A stretch of 64,000 nt of DNA from Brevibacillus panacihumi (lineage in GTDB: Bacteria; Bacillota; Bacilli; Brevibacillales; Brevibacillaceae), in NCBI RefSeq assembly GCF_003710985.1, contig NZ_RHHT01000005.1, forward strand, positions 47,164-111,163, given 5' to 3'. The notes under the pieces were generated by a model, which was not told the origin of the DNA, did no database searches, and saw only the letters and a list, made by a program, of their open reading frames with translations. Position 1 is the first letter of the stretch; each line of letters begins with the position of its first letter. A program made the position numbers and the translations under genes. This document shows positions 24,865-34,166 of the stretch, piece after piece.

Positions 24865-25663
24865 AATTGTCGCGCAAAAAATAGAAGAAGTTAGCCGCTT
24901 GAAACAGGAGCACACGACAGCGTCATTACTGGCAGAAGCCAATCAGTCTCAGCCGCCACGGGGATTTCGCAGGGCCTTGGAGACAAGTGTTCGCCCCGTC
25001 AGCGTCATAGCAGAGGTCAAGAAAGCGTCCCCCTCCAAAGGATTGATTCGGGCCGATTTTTCCCCGGTAGAGATTGCCCTTGCCTATCAAAAGGCAGATG
25101 CCGAATGCTTATCGGTACTGACCGACGAAGTCTTTTTTCAGGGTCATCTCTCTTATCTGAAAGACATACGTGCAGCGGTAGATCATCCGCTTCTGCGCAA
25201 GGATTTTCTCATTGATGAGCTGCAGGTCATCGAGGCGCGAGCGGCAGGGGCGGACTGCGTCCTGCTGATTGCCGCGATATTGGAGGGAGCCCAGCTTCGA
25301 GCGTTGAATCAGGCTGCAGAAGATTTGGGCATGGACGTTCTGATCGAGGTCCATGACCGGGCAGAGTGCGACATGGTTTTCCGCTATACGACGCCCAAGC
25401 TGCTCGGCATCAACAATCGGGATCTGCGTACATTTCAGACTGATCTGAATGTCACGCGTGAGCTGATCAAGGAGCTGCCTCCTTCCTTGACAGTGGTGAG
25501 CGAAAGCGGCATCGGGACGCCGGAGGATGTGGAAAGTGTACGGAAAAGCGGTGCGCGGTCCGTTTTGGTCGGAGAGCATTTTATGAGACAGCCTGATGTG
25601 ACAAAAGCCGTCTGCGACCTCGTCGGAAAGACTGCCGAGAAACCGTCGGGGGTGTCTACATGA
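24854..25663 (+). CDS. trpC: Indole-3-glycerol phosphate synthase
   Basis: TrpC closes the indole ring with decarboxylation, giving indole-3-glycerol phosphate. The 269-residue TIM barrel shows VIAEVKKASPSKGLI (about 51-65), LRKDFLIDELQVIEARAAGAD, LGINNRDLRTFQTDL and VSESGIGTPEDV. ATG 24854 lies inside trpD. It is monofunctional: the isomerase is the separate trpF, which begins by ATGA overlap. Confidence 0.97.
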   Translation: MLRKIVAQKIEEVSRLKQEHTTASLLAEANQSQPPRGFRRALETSVRPVSVIAEVKKASPSKGLIRADFSPVEIALAYQKADAECLSVLTDEVFFQGHLSYLKDIRAAVDHPLLRKDFLIDELQVIEARAAGADCVLLIAAILEGAQLRALNQAAEDLGMDVLIEVHDRAECDMVFRYTTPKLLGINNRDLRTFQTDLNVTRELIKELPPSLTVVSESGIGTPEDVESVRKSGARSVLVGEHFMRQPDVTKAVCDLVGKTAEKPSGVST

Positions 25664-26295
25664 CGCTGGTCAAAATATGCGGCATCAAAAATGAACAAAC
25701 GCTTGGGCTACTGTCTGAATGCGGAGTTGATTACGCCGGATTTGTCTTTGCTCCAAGCAAGCGCCAAGTAACGGCTGCTGCAGCAGGGGAAATGCTGCGG
25801 GCTGTTCCGGAGCATCCGCCGGCGGTGGGCGTTTTCGTCAATCCGACGATAGGCGAATTGACGCAAGTGCTGGCAGAAGCGCCGCTTGCGGTCATTCAGC
25901 TGCATGGACAAGAGACACCGGCATTTTGCCAAGAAGTCAAGGAACGGTTTTCTTTGCCGGTCTGGAAGGCGATGGCGGTTGGAAAAGAAGACACGGCTGA
26001 TCGGTTGGCAGCTTATGCGAACTCAGTAGACGCCTTTTTATTCGATACCTACGATCCTGCACAGGCAGGTGGGACGGGAAAACGGTTTACCTGGGAGGAC
26101 ATTCCGGGGCTTCGGGAAGCCTGCCAGGGGATCACAGAGGTCATCGCTGGGGGAATCCATGCGGGCAATGTGACAGAACTGATCGAGCGCTATCAACCTG
26201 CGGTCATTGATCTGTCCAGCGGTGTGGAGACAGACGGAGAAAAAGATTCACAGAAAATAAGAGAACTGATGGAGAGGGTGAAGGGACATGGCTGA
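25660..26295 (+). CDS. trpF: Phosphoribosylanthranilate isomerase
   Basis: TrpF performs the Amadori rearrangement of phosphoribosylanthranilate. The 211-residue TIM barrel begins [14 protein letters not shown] with the catalytic cysteine at residue 7, and carries [16 protein letters not shown] and the phosphate site [11 protein letters not shown] followed by [10 protein letters not shown]. Start ATG 25660 overlaps the trpC stop. trpB starts 8 nt before its end. Confidence 0.96.
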   Translation: MTLVKICGIKNEQTLGLLSECGVDYAGFVFAPSKRQVTAAAAGEMLRAVPEHPPAVGVFVNPTIGELTQVLAEAPLAVIQLHGQETPAFCQEVKERFSLPVWKAMAVGKEDTADRLAAYANSVDAFLFDTYDPAQAGGTGKRFTWEDIPGLREACQGITEVIAGGIHAGNVTELIERYQPAVIDLSSGVETDGEKDSQKIRELMERVKGHG

Positions 26296-27523
26296 TGCAC
26301 AAAAAACAGCAGCAAGAGTCGTTCCAGATGAGAGGGGACGGTTTGGAGAATACGGGGGAAAATTCGTTCCGGAGACGCTGATGAATGCGTTGATGGAGCT
26401 GGAACAAGCCTTTGAGGAAGCGAGGCGTGACCCATCCTTTCGAGAAGAGCTGTATGGCTTGCTCACGGAATATGCGGGAAGACCGACGCCGCTTACGTAT
26501 GCGGAACGGCTGACGGAGGAATTGGGCGGGGCGCGCATCTACCTGAAGCGCGAGGACCTCAACCACACCGGCGCCCACAAGCTGAACAACGCGCTTGGGC
26601 AAGGCTTGCTCGCAAAGCGCATGGGGAAAAAGTCGATCATTGCAGAAACGGGAGCGGGCCAGCATGGTGTAGCGAGTGCTACGGTTGCAGCCAAGCTGGG
26701 ACTGTCCTGCCAGGTGTTCATGGGCGAAGAAGATATTCGACGCCAGTCCCTGAATGTTTTTCGCATGAAACTGCTCGGATCCGAAGTGATTCCGGCTGTT
26801 TCAGGCTCCCGCACCCTCAAGGATGCGACGAATGAAGCGATCCGCCACTGGGTATCGCATGTGGATGAAACCTTCTACGTCATCGGCTCCGTCGTAGGAC
26901 CTCATCCATATCCGTACATGGTGCGCGAATTTCAGAAAATCATCGGGGAGGAGACGCGCAGCCAAATTCTCGACATGCTGGGCAAACTGCCGGATGAAGT
27001 GATCGCTTGTGTCGGTGGCGGCAGCAATGCGATCGGGATGTTTTATCCTTTTATCCAGGATGAGTCTGTCGCCTTGCGAGGCGTGGAGGCAGCAGGGCTG
27101 GGTGTCGATACGGACAAACACGCAGCTACTTTGACCAAGGGACGTCCCGGCGTGATTCACGGCTCCTTGACCTACCTGTTGCAGGATGAACACGGCCAGG
27201 TGCAGGAGGCGCACTCCATCTCCGCAGGCCTGGACTATCCGGGCATTGGACCGGAGCACTCCTACCTCAAGGATACCGGCAGGGTCACGTATGCAGCGAT
27301 TACAGATGCAGAAGCACTCGAAGCGGTTCAGCTCCTCTGTCGTACAGAAGGGATTATCCCGGCATTGGAGAGCGCCCACGCAGTAGCCGAAGCGATGAAG
27401 CGCGCGCCGCAGATGAGCAAGGATCAAGTTCTGGTGATTTGTCTGTCAGGCAGAGGAGACAAAGACGTTTTGACGATCCAGGATGCTTTGGCACCGAAAC
27501 AGGAAGGGGATAATCAGGCATGA
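26288..27523 (+). CDS. trpB: Tryptophan synthase beta chain
   Basis: TrpB joins indole and serine to make tryptophan with pyridoxal phosphate. The 411 residues include [16 protein letters not shown], the PLP-lysine segment [15 protein letters not shown] (lysine about 97), [13 protein letters not shown], and the phosphate loop [12 protein letters not shown]. It is the classical TrpB1 type that partners TrpA. ATG 26288 overlaps trpF by 8 nt. Confidence 0.98.
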   Translation: MADAQKTAARVVPDERGRFGEYGGKFVPETLMNALMELEQAFEEARRDPSFREELYGLLTEYAGRPTPLTYAERLTEELGGARIYLKREDLNHTGAHKLNNALGQGLLAKRMGKKSIIAETGAGQHGVASATVAAKLGLSCQVFMGEEDIRRQSLNVFRMKLLGSEVIPAVSGSRTLKDATNEAIRHWVSHVDETFYVIGSVVGPHPYPYMVREFQKIIGEETRSQILDMLGKLPDEVIACVGGGSNAIGMFYPFIQDESVALRGVEAAGLGVDTDKHAATLTKGRPGVIHGSLTYLLQDEHGQVQEAHSISAGLDYPGIGPEHSYLKDTGRVTYAAITDAEALEAVQLLCRTEGIIPALESAHAVAEAMKRAPQMSKDQVLVICLSGRGDKDVLTIQDALAPKQEGDNQA

Positions 27524-28341
27524 CGACTACTCCAGCAAATCGCATTGACCGTTTGTTTGCAGACCGCAGCCGCAAGCGTTTTATACCGTTTATTACCGTG
27601 GGAGACCCTACGCTTGAAGCGACTTACCAAGTGATTCAAGGCTTGGCGGAGGCAGGGGCAGACCTGTTCGAGCTGGGAATTCCCTACTCCGACCCGCTCG
27701 CGGACGGACCTACGATTCAACGGGCTTCCCAACGAGCTCTCAAGAATGGGGTCTCGATCAAAGACGCTCTGCAGCTGGTCGTCCGCCTGCGGGATAGCGG
27801 CATGGAAGCAGGGCTGGTCCTGTTCACCTACGTCAATCCTGTCTTCCAATACGGGATCGAGCGATTCTTCGCGGATCTCGCAGCGAGCGGCGCGGATGGA
27901 GTCGTCATTCCCGACCTGCCAGTGGAAGAGAGCGGTCCTGCCGTGGCAGCGGCACAAAAGCACGGCGTTCACGTCATCTCGCTCGTAGCTCCAACCTCGG
28001 ATGCGCGAATCAAAATGATCGGGGAGCAGGCGACCGGTTTTCTCTATTGTGTGTCCTCTCTTGGCGTGACGGGTGCGCGTTCGGAGCTGCGCAGCGACCT
28101 GACAGACTTTTTGGCGCGTGTCAGAGAAAGTACGAATGCGCCAACTGCGGTCGGTTTTGGCATCTCGACCCCGGAACAGGTCCGCACACTCGCGCCCCAT
28201 GCGGATGCGGTGATCGTGGGGAGTGCGATTGTACGGGAAATCGAGCGGTATGAATCAGAATTGAGGGACCCTGCAACGACAGGAGAGGCTGTCGGAAAAA
28301 TAAAAAACTTTGTACATCAGCTGACGAGTGCGCTACAATAA
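27520..28341 (+). CDS. trpA: Tryptophan synthase alpha chain
   Basis: TrpA cleaves indole-3-glycerol phosphate and channels indole to TrpB. The 273-residue TIM barrel has [15 protein letters not shown] near the start with the catalytic glutamate in [15 protein letters not shown] (about 50-64), and [14 protein letters not shown] and FGISTPEQV for phosphate binding. ATG 27520 overlaps the trpB stop. hisC follows after 30 nt. Confidence 0.97.
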   Translation: MTTTPANRIDRLFADRSRKRFIPFITVGDPTLEATYQVIQGLAEAGADLFELGIPYSDPLADGPTIQRASQRALKNGVSIKDALQLVVRLRDSGMEAGLVLFTYVNPVFQYGIERFFADLAASGADGVVIPDLPVEESGPAVAAAQKHGVHVISLVAPTSDARIKMIGEQATGFLYCVSSLGVTGARSELRSDLTDFLARVRESTNAPTAVGFGISTPEQVRTLAPHADAVIVGSAIVREIERYESELRDPATTGEAVGKIKNFVHQLTSALQ

Positions 28342-28371
28342 TGTGAAAAAGAATGCAGGAGTGAGACGTGC

Positions 28372-29460
28372 ATGCAACCGAAGCAACGAATCCTCAATGC
28401 CCCGGTCTACCAACCTGGGAAACCGATTGAAGATGTGAAACGCGAATATGGTTTGACGGAAGTGATCAAGCTTGCTTCCAATGAAAATCCGTATGGCTGT
28501 TCTCCCAAAGCCAAGGAAGCGATTGTCTCGCAACTGGACAACCTGGCGATTTACCCGGACGGCGCCAGCTTGCAATTGCGTTGGGACTTGGCTGAATTCC
28601 TCGGCGTAAAGCCTGAGCAGCTGATCTTTGGCAACGGTTCGGACGAGAATCTCCTCATGATTGCACGCGCCTTCCTTAGCGAAGGTACCAATACAGTGAT
28701 GGCGAAGCCTACCTTTTCCCAATATCGCTCCAATGCCATCATCGAAGGGGCGGAGCTGATCGAGGTGCCGTTGAAAGACGGCGTGCACGATCTGGAAGCC
28801 ATGGCTGCTGCCGTCAACGAGCAGACACGCGTTGTCTGGGTATGCAATCCAAATAACCCTTCCGGAACAATCGTCACGACAGCAGAGCTGGAAGCCTTTT
28901 TGAAAAAGGTTCCGAAAGAAGTACTGGTCGTTCTGGACGAAGCCTACTACGAGTACGTGGTGGACCCGGAATATCCGCAGACTGTTCCAATGCTTGCTGA
29001 CTACCCCAATCTGATCATCTTGCGCACCTTTTCCAAAATCTACGGGCTCGCGACGATGCGCGTAGGCTACGGAATCGCTTCCGAAGAAATCGTCTCGGCG
29101 CTCGAGCATGTGCGTGAGCCGTTCAACACGGGAACTCTGGGACAGGCAGCAGCCCGTGCAGCCTTGCATGACCAGGAATTCGTCGTTTCCTGCCGGGAGA
29201 AGAACAGAGCAGGCATGAAACAGTTGACGGACCGCTTCGACGAATGGGGATTGCAGTACTATCCTTCACAGACGAATTTTGTCCTTGTCAACTTGAACCA
29301 GGATTCCAATGAGGTCTTTAAAAAACTGCTGAGTCGTGGTATTATCGTTCGATCCGGTAGTGCACTGGGGCATCCAGGCTATCAGCGAATCACGATTGGG
29401 ACTGCGGAGCAGAATGAGAAACTGCTGCGCGCCCTCGAAGAGATCGTAAAAGGTGCCTAA
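28372..29460 (+). CDS. hisC: Histidinol-phosphate / aromatic aminotransferase
   Basis: HisC is a PLP aminotransferase used in histidine synthesis. In the Bacillus supraoperon it also aminates prephenate-derived keto acids for tyrosine and phenylalanine. The 362 residues show VIKLASNENPYG, CNPNNPSGT, VVLDEAYYEYV and the PLP lysine in RTFSKIYGLATMRVGYG (about 223). ATG 28372 follows AGGAG at some distance. A strong terminator-like hairpin follows, before tyrA. Confidence 0.95.
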   Translation: MQPKQRILNAPVYQPGKPIEDVKREYGLTEVIKLASNENPYGCSPKAKEAIVSQLDNLAIYPDGASLQLRWDLAEFLGVKPEQLIFGNGSDENLLMIARAFLSEGTNTVMAKPTFSQYRSNAIIEGAELIEVPLKDGVHDLEAMAAAVNEQTRVVWVCNPNNPSGTIVTTAELEAFLKKVPKEVLVVLDEAYYEYVVDPEYPQTVPMLADYPNLIILRTFSKIYGLATMRVGYGIASEEIVSALEHVREPFNTGTLGQAAARAALHDQEFVVSCREKNRAGMKQLTDRFDEWGLQYYPSQTNFVLVNLNQDSNEVFKKLLSRGIIVRSGSALGHPGYQRITIGTAEQNEKLLRALEEIVKGA

Positions 29461-29473
29461 ATTCAAGCTTGAG

Positions 29474-29499
29474 ATGCCGGGACTTTCCCGGCATTTTTC
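29474..29499 (+). terminator. Hairpin between hisC and tyrA
   Basis: ATGCCGGGA (29474-29482) pairs perfectly with TCCCGGCAT (29486-29494), with a three-base loop and five Ts. It should cause at least partial termination inside the supraoperon. Confidence 0.75.
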
Positions 29500-29532
29500 G
29501 CTACACGCGCAAAGGAAGGATCGAAACTGGAG

Positions 29533-30633
29533 ATGAAGAGAACAACCATAGCTGTGATCGGCGTCGGATTAATCGGCGGATCGATCGCTTTATCCTTAAA
29601 AAGGGATCCCGACATTCGGATCGTCGGCTTCGATGTCCGTCAGGATTTTTTGGATAAAGCATTGAATACAGGGGCCATCCATGCGGGAACGACCGATTTG
29701 CAGACAGCAGTAAGAGAAGCAAACGTTATTTTCCTAGCAGCTCCTGTGGAACAGATCTACGCGATTCTCGAATCGCTTCGCAATCTGGATTTGCAGCCCG
29801 GCGTTATCGTCACGGACGCTGGAAGCATCAAAACAGGCATCGTAAACCATGCGATTCGCGTCATTCCCGACCATGTTACCTTTATTGGCGGCCATCCGAT
29901 GGCAGGCTCTCATAAATCAGGAGTCGAGGCAGCCTCCGATCGTTTGTTTGAAAACGCCTATTACGTGTTGACGCCTGCGCCCGGCACTCCAGAAGACAAG
30001 GTGGAGTATTTGAGCGAGCTGCTTCAGCTGACGCGGGCAAAGATCGTGCGCATGGATGCTGACACGCATGACCAAGTCGTCGGAGCAGTCAGCCATTTTC
30101 CACATATTCTGGCTTCAGCTCTGGTGAATCTGGTAGCGGGCTATGATGATGAAAACGCCTGGCATGCCCGTCTGGCTGCAGGCGGCTTCCGAGACATTAC
30201 CCGCATCGCATCCAGCAATCCGCGCATGTGGCGCGACATCCTCCTGCACAACCGCGAGCATCTGCTCCAGATCGGACGCGATTGGTCAAAAGCGCTGGAG
30301 GATGTGATGAAGCTGGTCGAAGAAGGGAATCCCGACGGCATTGAACAGTTTTTTCAATCTGCTCGCGATTTCCGCGATGGACTGCCCGAGAGAAAAACGG
30401 GTGCACTGCCTCCGCTCTACGATCTGTACATTGACATTCCTGACCATCCGGGTGAGATCGGTCGGATTACGACCTTGCTCGGGGCCAAGCAGATCAACAT
30501 TACCAATCTGCAAATCAGGGAGACGCGGGAGGACATCTACGGCGCATTGCGGATTACGTTCCAATCCCAGTACGAGATGGAAAAAGGGGAAGAGCTGCTG
30601 CTCTATTTCGAGTACAATGTGTACAGACGATAG
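29533..30633 (+). CDS. tyrA: Prephenate dehydrogenase with C-terminal ACT domain
   Basis: TyrA oxidatively decarboxylates prephenate to 4-hydroxyphenylpyruvate for tyrosine. The 366 residues comprise an N-terminal Rossmann domain (AVIGVGLIGGSIALSL, about 8-23), a helical catalytic domain with GGHPMAGSHKSG (about 117-128) and AVSHFPHILASAL, and a C-terminal ACT domain (YIDIPDHPGEIGRITTLLG, about 298-316), likely for feedback by tyrosine. ATG 29533 has AAGGAAGGA about 12 nt upstream. It is preceded by a hairpin and followed by aroA. Confidence 0.96.
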   Translation: MKRTTIAVIGVGLIGGSIALSLKRDPDIRIVGFDVRQDFLDKALNTGAIHAGTTDLQTAVREANVIFLAAPVEQIYAILESLRNLDLQPGVIVTDAGSIKTGIVNHAIRVIPDHVTFIGGHPMAGSHKSGVEAASDRLFENAYYVLTPAPGTPEDKVEYLSELLQLTRAKIVRMDADTHDQVVGAVSHFPHILASALVNLVAGYDDENAWHARLAAGGFRDITRIASSNPRMWRDILLHNREHLLQIGRDWSKALEDVMKLVEEGNPDGIEQFFQSARDFRDGLPERKTGALPPLYDLYIDIPDHPGEIGRITTLLGAKQINITNLQIRETREDIYGALRITFQSQYEMEKGEELLLYFEYNVYRR

Positions 30634-30708
30634 TTTTTCATGCGAAGGTACTTTACAACGAAGACGCTTCACAGCATGACTGGCTAGATGAAGAAGGGGA
30701 GTGTACGT

Positions 30709-31989
30709 GTGCTACGCATCAAACCAACCAATCAAATCAAAGGAACGATCCGTGTTCCAGGAGATAAATCAATTTCCCATCGCGCGGTCATGTTCGGAGC
30801 GCTTGCCAAGGGAACGACGCGCATCGAGGGCTTTCTCCCAGGTGCAGATTGCTTGAGCACGATTCAATGCTTCAAGCAAATGGGGATTGAGATTGAGCAA
30901 GATGGGGACCGCGTCACCGTCCAGGGGAAAGGCTGGTACGGCCTGCAAGAGCCTTCCTCTCGTCTGGATGTCGGCAACTCCGGCACCACCATTCGCCTGA
31001 TGGCAGGCATTATGGCAACCCAGCCCTTCCATGTCGTCATGGAAGGAGACGAATCGATCGCCAAGCGGCCCATGCGCCGCGTGATTGGTCCATTGCGCCA
31101 GATGGGGGCCAAAATTGACGGGCGCAAAGAGGGAGAATTCACCCCATTGTCCATCCGCGGCGGAGGATTAACAGGGATCTCCTATGACTCTCCGGTAGCG
31201 AGCGCGCAGGTGAAGTCGGCTATTTTGCTCGCAGGATTGCAGGCACAAGGCGAAACCTCCGTGACAGAACCCCATCTGTCGCGCGACCACACAGAGAGAA
31301 TGCTCCAAGCGTTTGGCGTGCAGGTCGAGCGTGACGGCTTGACCGTTCGTGTCAAAGGCGGTCAAGAGCTGCAAGGACGCGACATCCAGGTCCCTGGGGA
31401 CATCTCTTCAGCCGCTTTTCTGATTGCAGCTGTGATGATGGTGCCGGGCAGCTCCCTGCTGATTGAAAATGTGGGGATCAACCCGAGCCGCACTGGTATC
31501 ATCGACGTCGTACGCCAGATGGGCGGCGGTCTTGAACTGCTCAATGAACGAGTAGTCAATGAAGAACCGGTCGCGGATCTTCTGGTGACGTACGCGCCGT
31601 TGCACGGCATTGAAATCGCAGGAGATATCATTCCGCGACTGATCGACGAGATTCCGGTGATCGCGGTCATGGCGACGCAGGCGGCCGGCCAAACGGTCAT
31701 TCGTGACGCGCAGGAATTGAAAGTAAAAGAGACAGACCGCATCGCATCAGTTGTAAGCCAGCTCAGCAAGTTTGGGGCCGACTTGGAACCGACAGATGAC
31801 GGAATGATTATCACCGGCAGCTCCAAGCTGAAAGGCGCTGTCATCGACAGCATGGGCGATCACCGTATCGGCATGGCGATGGCGATTGCCGGACTGGCTG
31901 CAGAAGGGGAGACACAGATCGAGAACGACGAAGCGATCGCCGTATCGTTCCCTGGATTTGCCGAGTTGCTAAGCAGGATTAGTCTATAG
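30709..31989 (+). CDS. aroA: 3-phosphoshikimate 1-carboxyvinyltransferase (EPSP synthase)
   Basis: AroA transfers enolpyruvyl from PEP to shikimate-3-phosphate. The 426 residues carry [20 protein letters not shown] near the start, [15 protein letters not shown] (about 85-99), [24 protein letters not shown], and [15 protein letters not shown] near the end. The sequence resembles Bacillus AroE. GTG 30709 is chosen: AAGGGGAG is 7 nt upstream, while the in-frame ATG 30688 has no ribosome binding site. It ends the supraoperon ahead of a strong terminator. Confidence 0.97.
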   Translation: MLRIKPTNQIKGTIRVPGDKSISHRAVMFGALAKGTTRIEGFLPGADCLSTIQCFKQMGIEIEQDGDRVTVQGKGWYGLQEPSSRLDVGNSGTTIRLMAGIMATQPFHVVMEGDESIAKRPMRRVIGPLRQMGAKIDGRKEGEFTPLSIRGGGLTGISYDSPVASAQVKSAILLAGLQAQGETSVTEPHLSRDHTERMLQAFGVQVERDGLTVRVKGGQELQGRDIQVPGDISSAAFLIAAVMMVPGSSLLIENVGINPSRTGIIDVVRQMGGGLELLNERVVNEEPVADLLVTYAPLHGIEIAGDIIPRLIDEIPVIAVMATQAAGQTVIRDAQELKVKETDRIASVVSQLSKFGADLEPTDDGMIITGSSKLKGAVIDSMGDHRIGMAMAIAGLAAEGETQIENDEAIAVSFPGFAELLSRISL

Positions 31990-31996
31990 AAGAAAG

Positions 31997-32032
31997 GCAA
32001 AAAACCCACATGATGGTGTGTGGGTTTTTTGC
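31997..32032. terminator. Terminator of the aro-trp supraoperon
   Basis: GCAAAAAACCCACA (31997-32010) and TGTGGGTTTTTTGC (32019-32032) form a perfect 14-bp stem with A and T runs, usable in both directions. Confidence 0.92.
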
Positions 32033-32109
32033 ATGACCGGCTGTACTGATAAAAAAATTGCCCAGTAAAATAATATTGATTTTATTCCCGAATTTTAGCA
32101 AAAATGATT

Positions 32110-32138
32110 TGACAAGCGCTTACATTCCGTTTATTATA
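32110..32138 (+). promoter_or_regulatory. Strong sigma-A promoter
   Basis: TTGACA (32110-32115), 17 nt, TATTAT (32133-32138). Transcription should start near 32145, well before the amidohydrolase start at 32311. Confidence 0.75.
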
Positions 32139-32180
32139 AAAATACAGTATGGTTTCTCTCCACTCCTATCCAATATATAA

Positions 32181-32237
32181 AGCACATATCGTGCTACCGT
32201 CTATTGAATGCGTTTTCAAAAGACGGTCTTTTTTTTT
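32181..32237 (+). terminator. Leader hairpins and terminator between promoter and amidohydrolase gene
   Basis: AGCAC/GTGCT (32181-32195) forms a small hairpin. Then ACCGTCT-a-TTGAA (32196-32208) pairs with TTCAA-a-AGACGGT (32215-32227), followed by nine Ts (32229-32237). The promoter at 32110 therefore yields either a short RNA of about 90 nt or a read-through mRNA for the next gene. The remaining leader to 32310 shows nothing else. Confidence 0.7.
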
Positions 32238-32310
32238 GTATTTTTCCTGCCTCCCTCTCATAAGCATGTATAAGATAACGTGCGGTTTCGGGATGGGGAG
32301 GGGACAAGCA

Positions 32311-33426
32311 TTGCAGCAGGAGACAGTGATTCGCGGCGGCACGATTGTGACAGCGCAAGGGCTGTTGGAGACGGATGTCTGGGTCGTCGACGGAAAGATA
32401 GCCCGTTGGGGGAAGGACACGCTGCAGGCCAAAAAGCAGGTGTCGAGGCCGAAGGAAATTGATGCAACCGGGATGTACCTTTTGCCCGGTTTTTTAGCAA
32501 TGGCTCCTCCGCATCTTCAGCGGTTGAAGGGGAGGGACTACCTGGAAGAGGTCAGGGCGATGATCCGGACAGGCTGTACGACGCTCGTGGATGTGCTTTT
32601 GCCTGAGCGCTGGATGGATCGCACCCAGGTAGCCTATCTGAAGACGAGCCATTACAACAGCCCCATTGATTACGTCTGGCATGTCGGCCTGGAAGTCCCT
32701 CGTTTTACGGCCAAGGAAGTCCTCGAATGGTGCCGGCAGGGATTCCGGACGATTCGATTGCACCTCCGGCATTTGGGCGATATTTCCACCCTGGAATGGG
32801 AAACTATTTCGCAAATCCTTACGTCATATAGAACGATGCTTCATCTTCACCTGCCGCCAAGGTCGTCGCTTGGCAAGGCGGATCGCGAAGAACTCCAGCG
32901 CCGCTGGATGGAGGTCACCCGTTTCTGGAATATTCGTATCGTCGTAGAACAGATGCTTCCTCCCTTTGAGGAAGATGACTTCGAGAAGTATTATCATCTG
33001 TACTGGCTCGATGCCGAACATACGGAACGCGGTCTTCGGGCTATGCAACGTCAATGGTATGGTTCTTGTCCGATTGCTTCCTCGATCAAGGAAATCCGCT
33101 TCGATTACCGGAGAAAGTGGTGTTCGGAGGAGGAGCTTTTGTCCCTTCTGGTACGGCTGGCGTCGAGAAACGTCGCCAAGGCTGTCGGATTGTATCCACG
33201 AAAAGGGTCGCTTGCTCCAGGGGCGGATGCCGATATCCTTTTCCTGAAAAAGGAATACTGGTTGACAAAGATGGATTCTTCCACTATTCTCAATTTTAGT
33301 GAAATCGAGCTTCCAACATCTGTTATGTCGAATGGTATTTGGATATATCGAGATTTGCAGTTTCTCCCCGTCTTGGGACTTGGCAGGTGCCTTCGAGACA
33401 CCAGGCCCTATTCCTATGTCATCTAG
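32311..33426 (+). CDS. Amidohydrolase-fold protein lacking metal ligands
   Basis: The 371-residue product has the framework of dihydropyrimidinase/dihydroorotase-type amidohydrolases. The N-terminus reads VIRGGTIVTAQGLLETDVWV and LLPGFLA; the C-terminus reads LASRNVAKAVGLYPRKGSLA and GADADILFL. The metal-binding residues are missing: the position of HxH after LPGF reads MAPPH, and I see no KxF-type carboxylated lysine (RTIRLHL instead). It is therefore probably non-hydrolytic or works on something else. TTG 32311 follows GGGGAGGGG at 7 nt; the open frame extends upstream to 32149 but crosses a terminator. It sits alone downstream of the aro-trp terminator. Confidence 0.7.
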   Translation: MQQETVIRGGTIVTAQGLLETDVWVVDGKIARWGKDTLQAKKQVSRPKEIDATGMYLLPGFLAMAPPHLQRLKGRDYLEEVRAMIRTGCTTLVDVLLPERWMDRTQVAYLKTSHYNSPIDYVWHVGLEVPRFTAKEVLEWCRQGFRTIRLHLRHLGDISTLEWETISQILTSYRTMLHLHLPPRSSLGKADREELQRRWMEVTRFWNIRIVVEQMLPPFEEDDFEKYYHLYWLDAEHTERGLRAMQRQWYGSCPIASSIKEIRFDYRRKWCSEEELLSLLVRLASRNVAKAVGLYPRKGSLAPGADADILFLKKEYWLTKMDSSTILNFSEIELPTSVMSNGIWIYRDLQFLPVLGLGRCLRDTRPYSYVI

Positions 33427-33496
33427 TCCTTGCGCATGGGGATATTTTCATAAAGGGTTTTTTGCAGACAGACGAGAAAAAAGATCTGATAACAGC

Positions 33497-33523
33497 GCAA
33501 CTTTTTAGCTCTCCGGCGGTCTA
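33497..33523 (+). promoter_or_regulatory. Candidate ECF-sigma autoregulated promoter
   Basis: GCAACTTTTT starting at 33497 and GCGGTCTA at 33516-33523 resemble the AAC / CGTC pattern of ECF promoters with a 15-16 nt spacer. It lies 53 nt before the sigma gene. Confidence 0.4.
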
Positions 33524-33575
33524 ATTAGGCAAAAGGTCGCTGGGGAGTCGGAATCGCAAGGAGGTAATCCTGAAC

Positions 33576-34166
33576 ATGACCGATTCCCAGCTTATCCGAG
33601 AGATTAAAGAAGGTAATCTGGAATGCTATGCTGAGCTGATTCGTCGATATGAGAAAAAGATCCTCGCTTTTGTCACACATCTTTTGCGTCAGGCACATCT
33701 GGAGCACATTGCAGAGGATATCTGTCAGGAGACGTTTTACAAGGCGTATAAAAGCATTCATTCTTTCCGAGATGTAGAAGCTACGTTCTCCACTTGGCTT
33801 TATACGATTGCCCGCAACTCCGTCTTGAGCGAACTGCGCAAAAGTCGAAATTCAGATGTCTATCTGGAGGACACGCTACAGGTGCCGACAGCTTCTTCGG
33901 AACGTCTGCCTGAGCAAGTCCTGTTGCGCAATGAAAGGGAACAGATGGTCAGACTGGCTATCAACAACTTGCCGGAAAAACAACGTTCTGCCCTGATCCT
34001 GCGCGAGTACGAACAGTTGGATTACAACGAGATTGCCACCATTCTCGATTTGACCGTAAGCTCGGTCAAGTCCCTGTTGTTCCGCGCTCGGCAAAGTATA
34101 AAAGGACAATTGGAAGCCTATATCCTGGACCCTCATTTGGATGAAGCTGAAGGGATGAATCGATGA
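33576..34166 (+). CDS. ECF RNA polymerase sigma factor
   Basis: An extracytoplasmic-function sigma factor of 196 residues. Region 2 is visible as AEDICQETFYKAYKSIHSF with FSTWLYTIARNSVLSELRK (about 50-90), and region 4 as LPEKQRSALILREYEQLDYNEIA followed by TVSSVKSLLFRARQ (about 130-170). It resembles the SigW-like group. ATG 33576 follows CAAGGAGG. Its stop overlaps the start of the anti-sigma gene, the usual arrangement for a sigma factor held at the membrane until a stress signal. Confidence 0.93.
   Translation: MTDSQLIREIKEGNLECYAELIRRYEKKILAFVTHLLRQAHLEHIAEDICQETFYKAYKSIHSFRDVEATFSTWLYTIARNSVLSELRKSRNSDVYLEDTLQVPTASSERLPEQVLLRNEREQMVRLAINNLPEKQRSALILREYEQLDYNEIATILDLTVSSVKSLLFRARQSIKGQLEAYILDPHLDEAEGMNR

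Noticed and set aside
32149..32310. N-terminal extension of the amidohydrolase starting at ATG 32149
   Set aside because: It would translate through a strong terminator hairpin and has no SD; the TTG at 32311 has one and matches the fold start.
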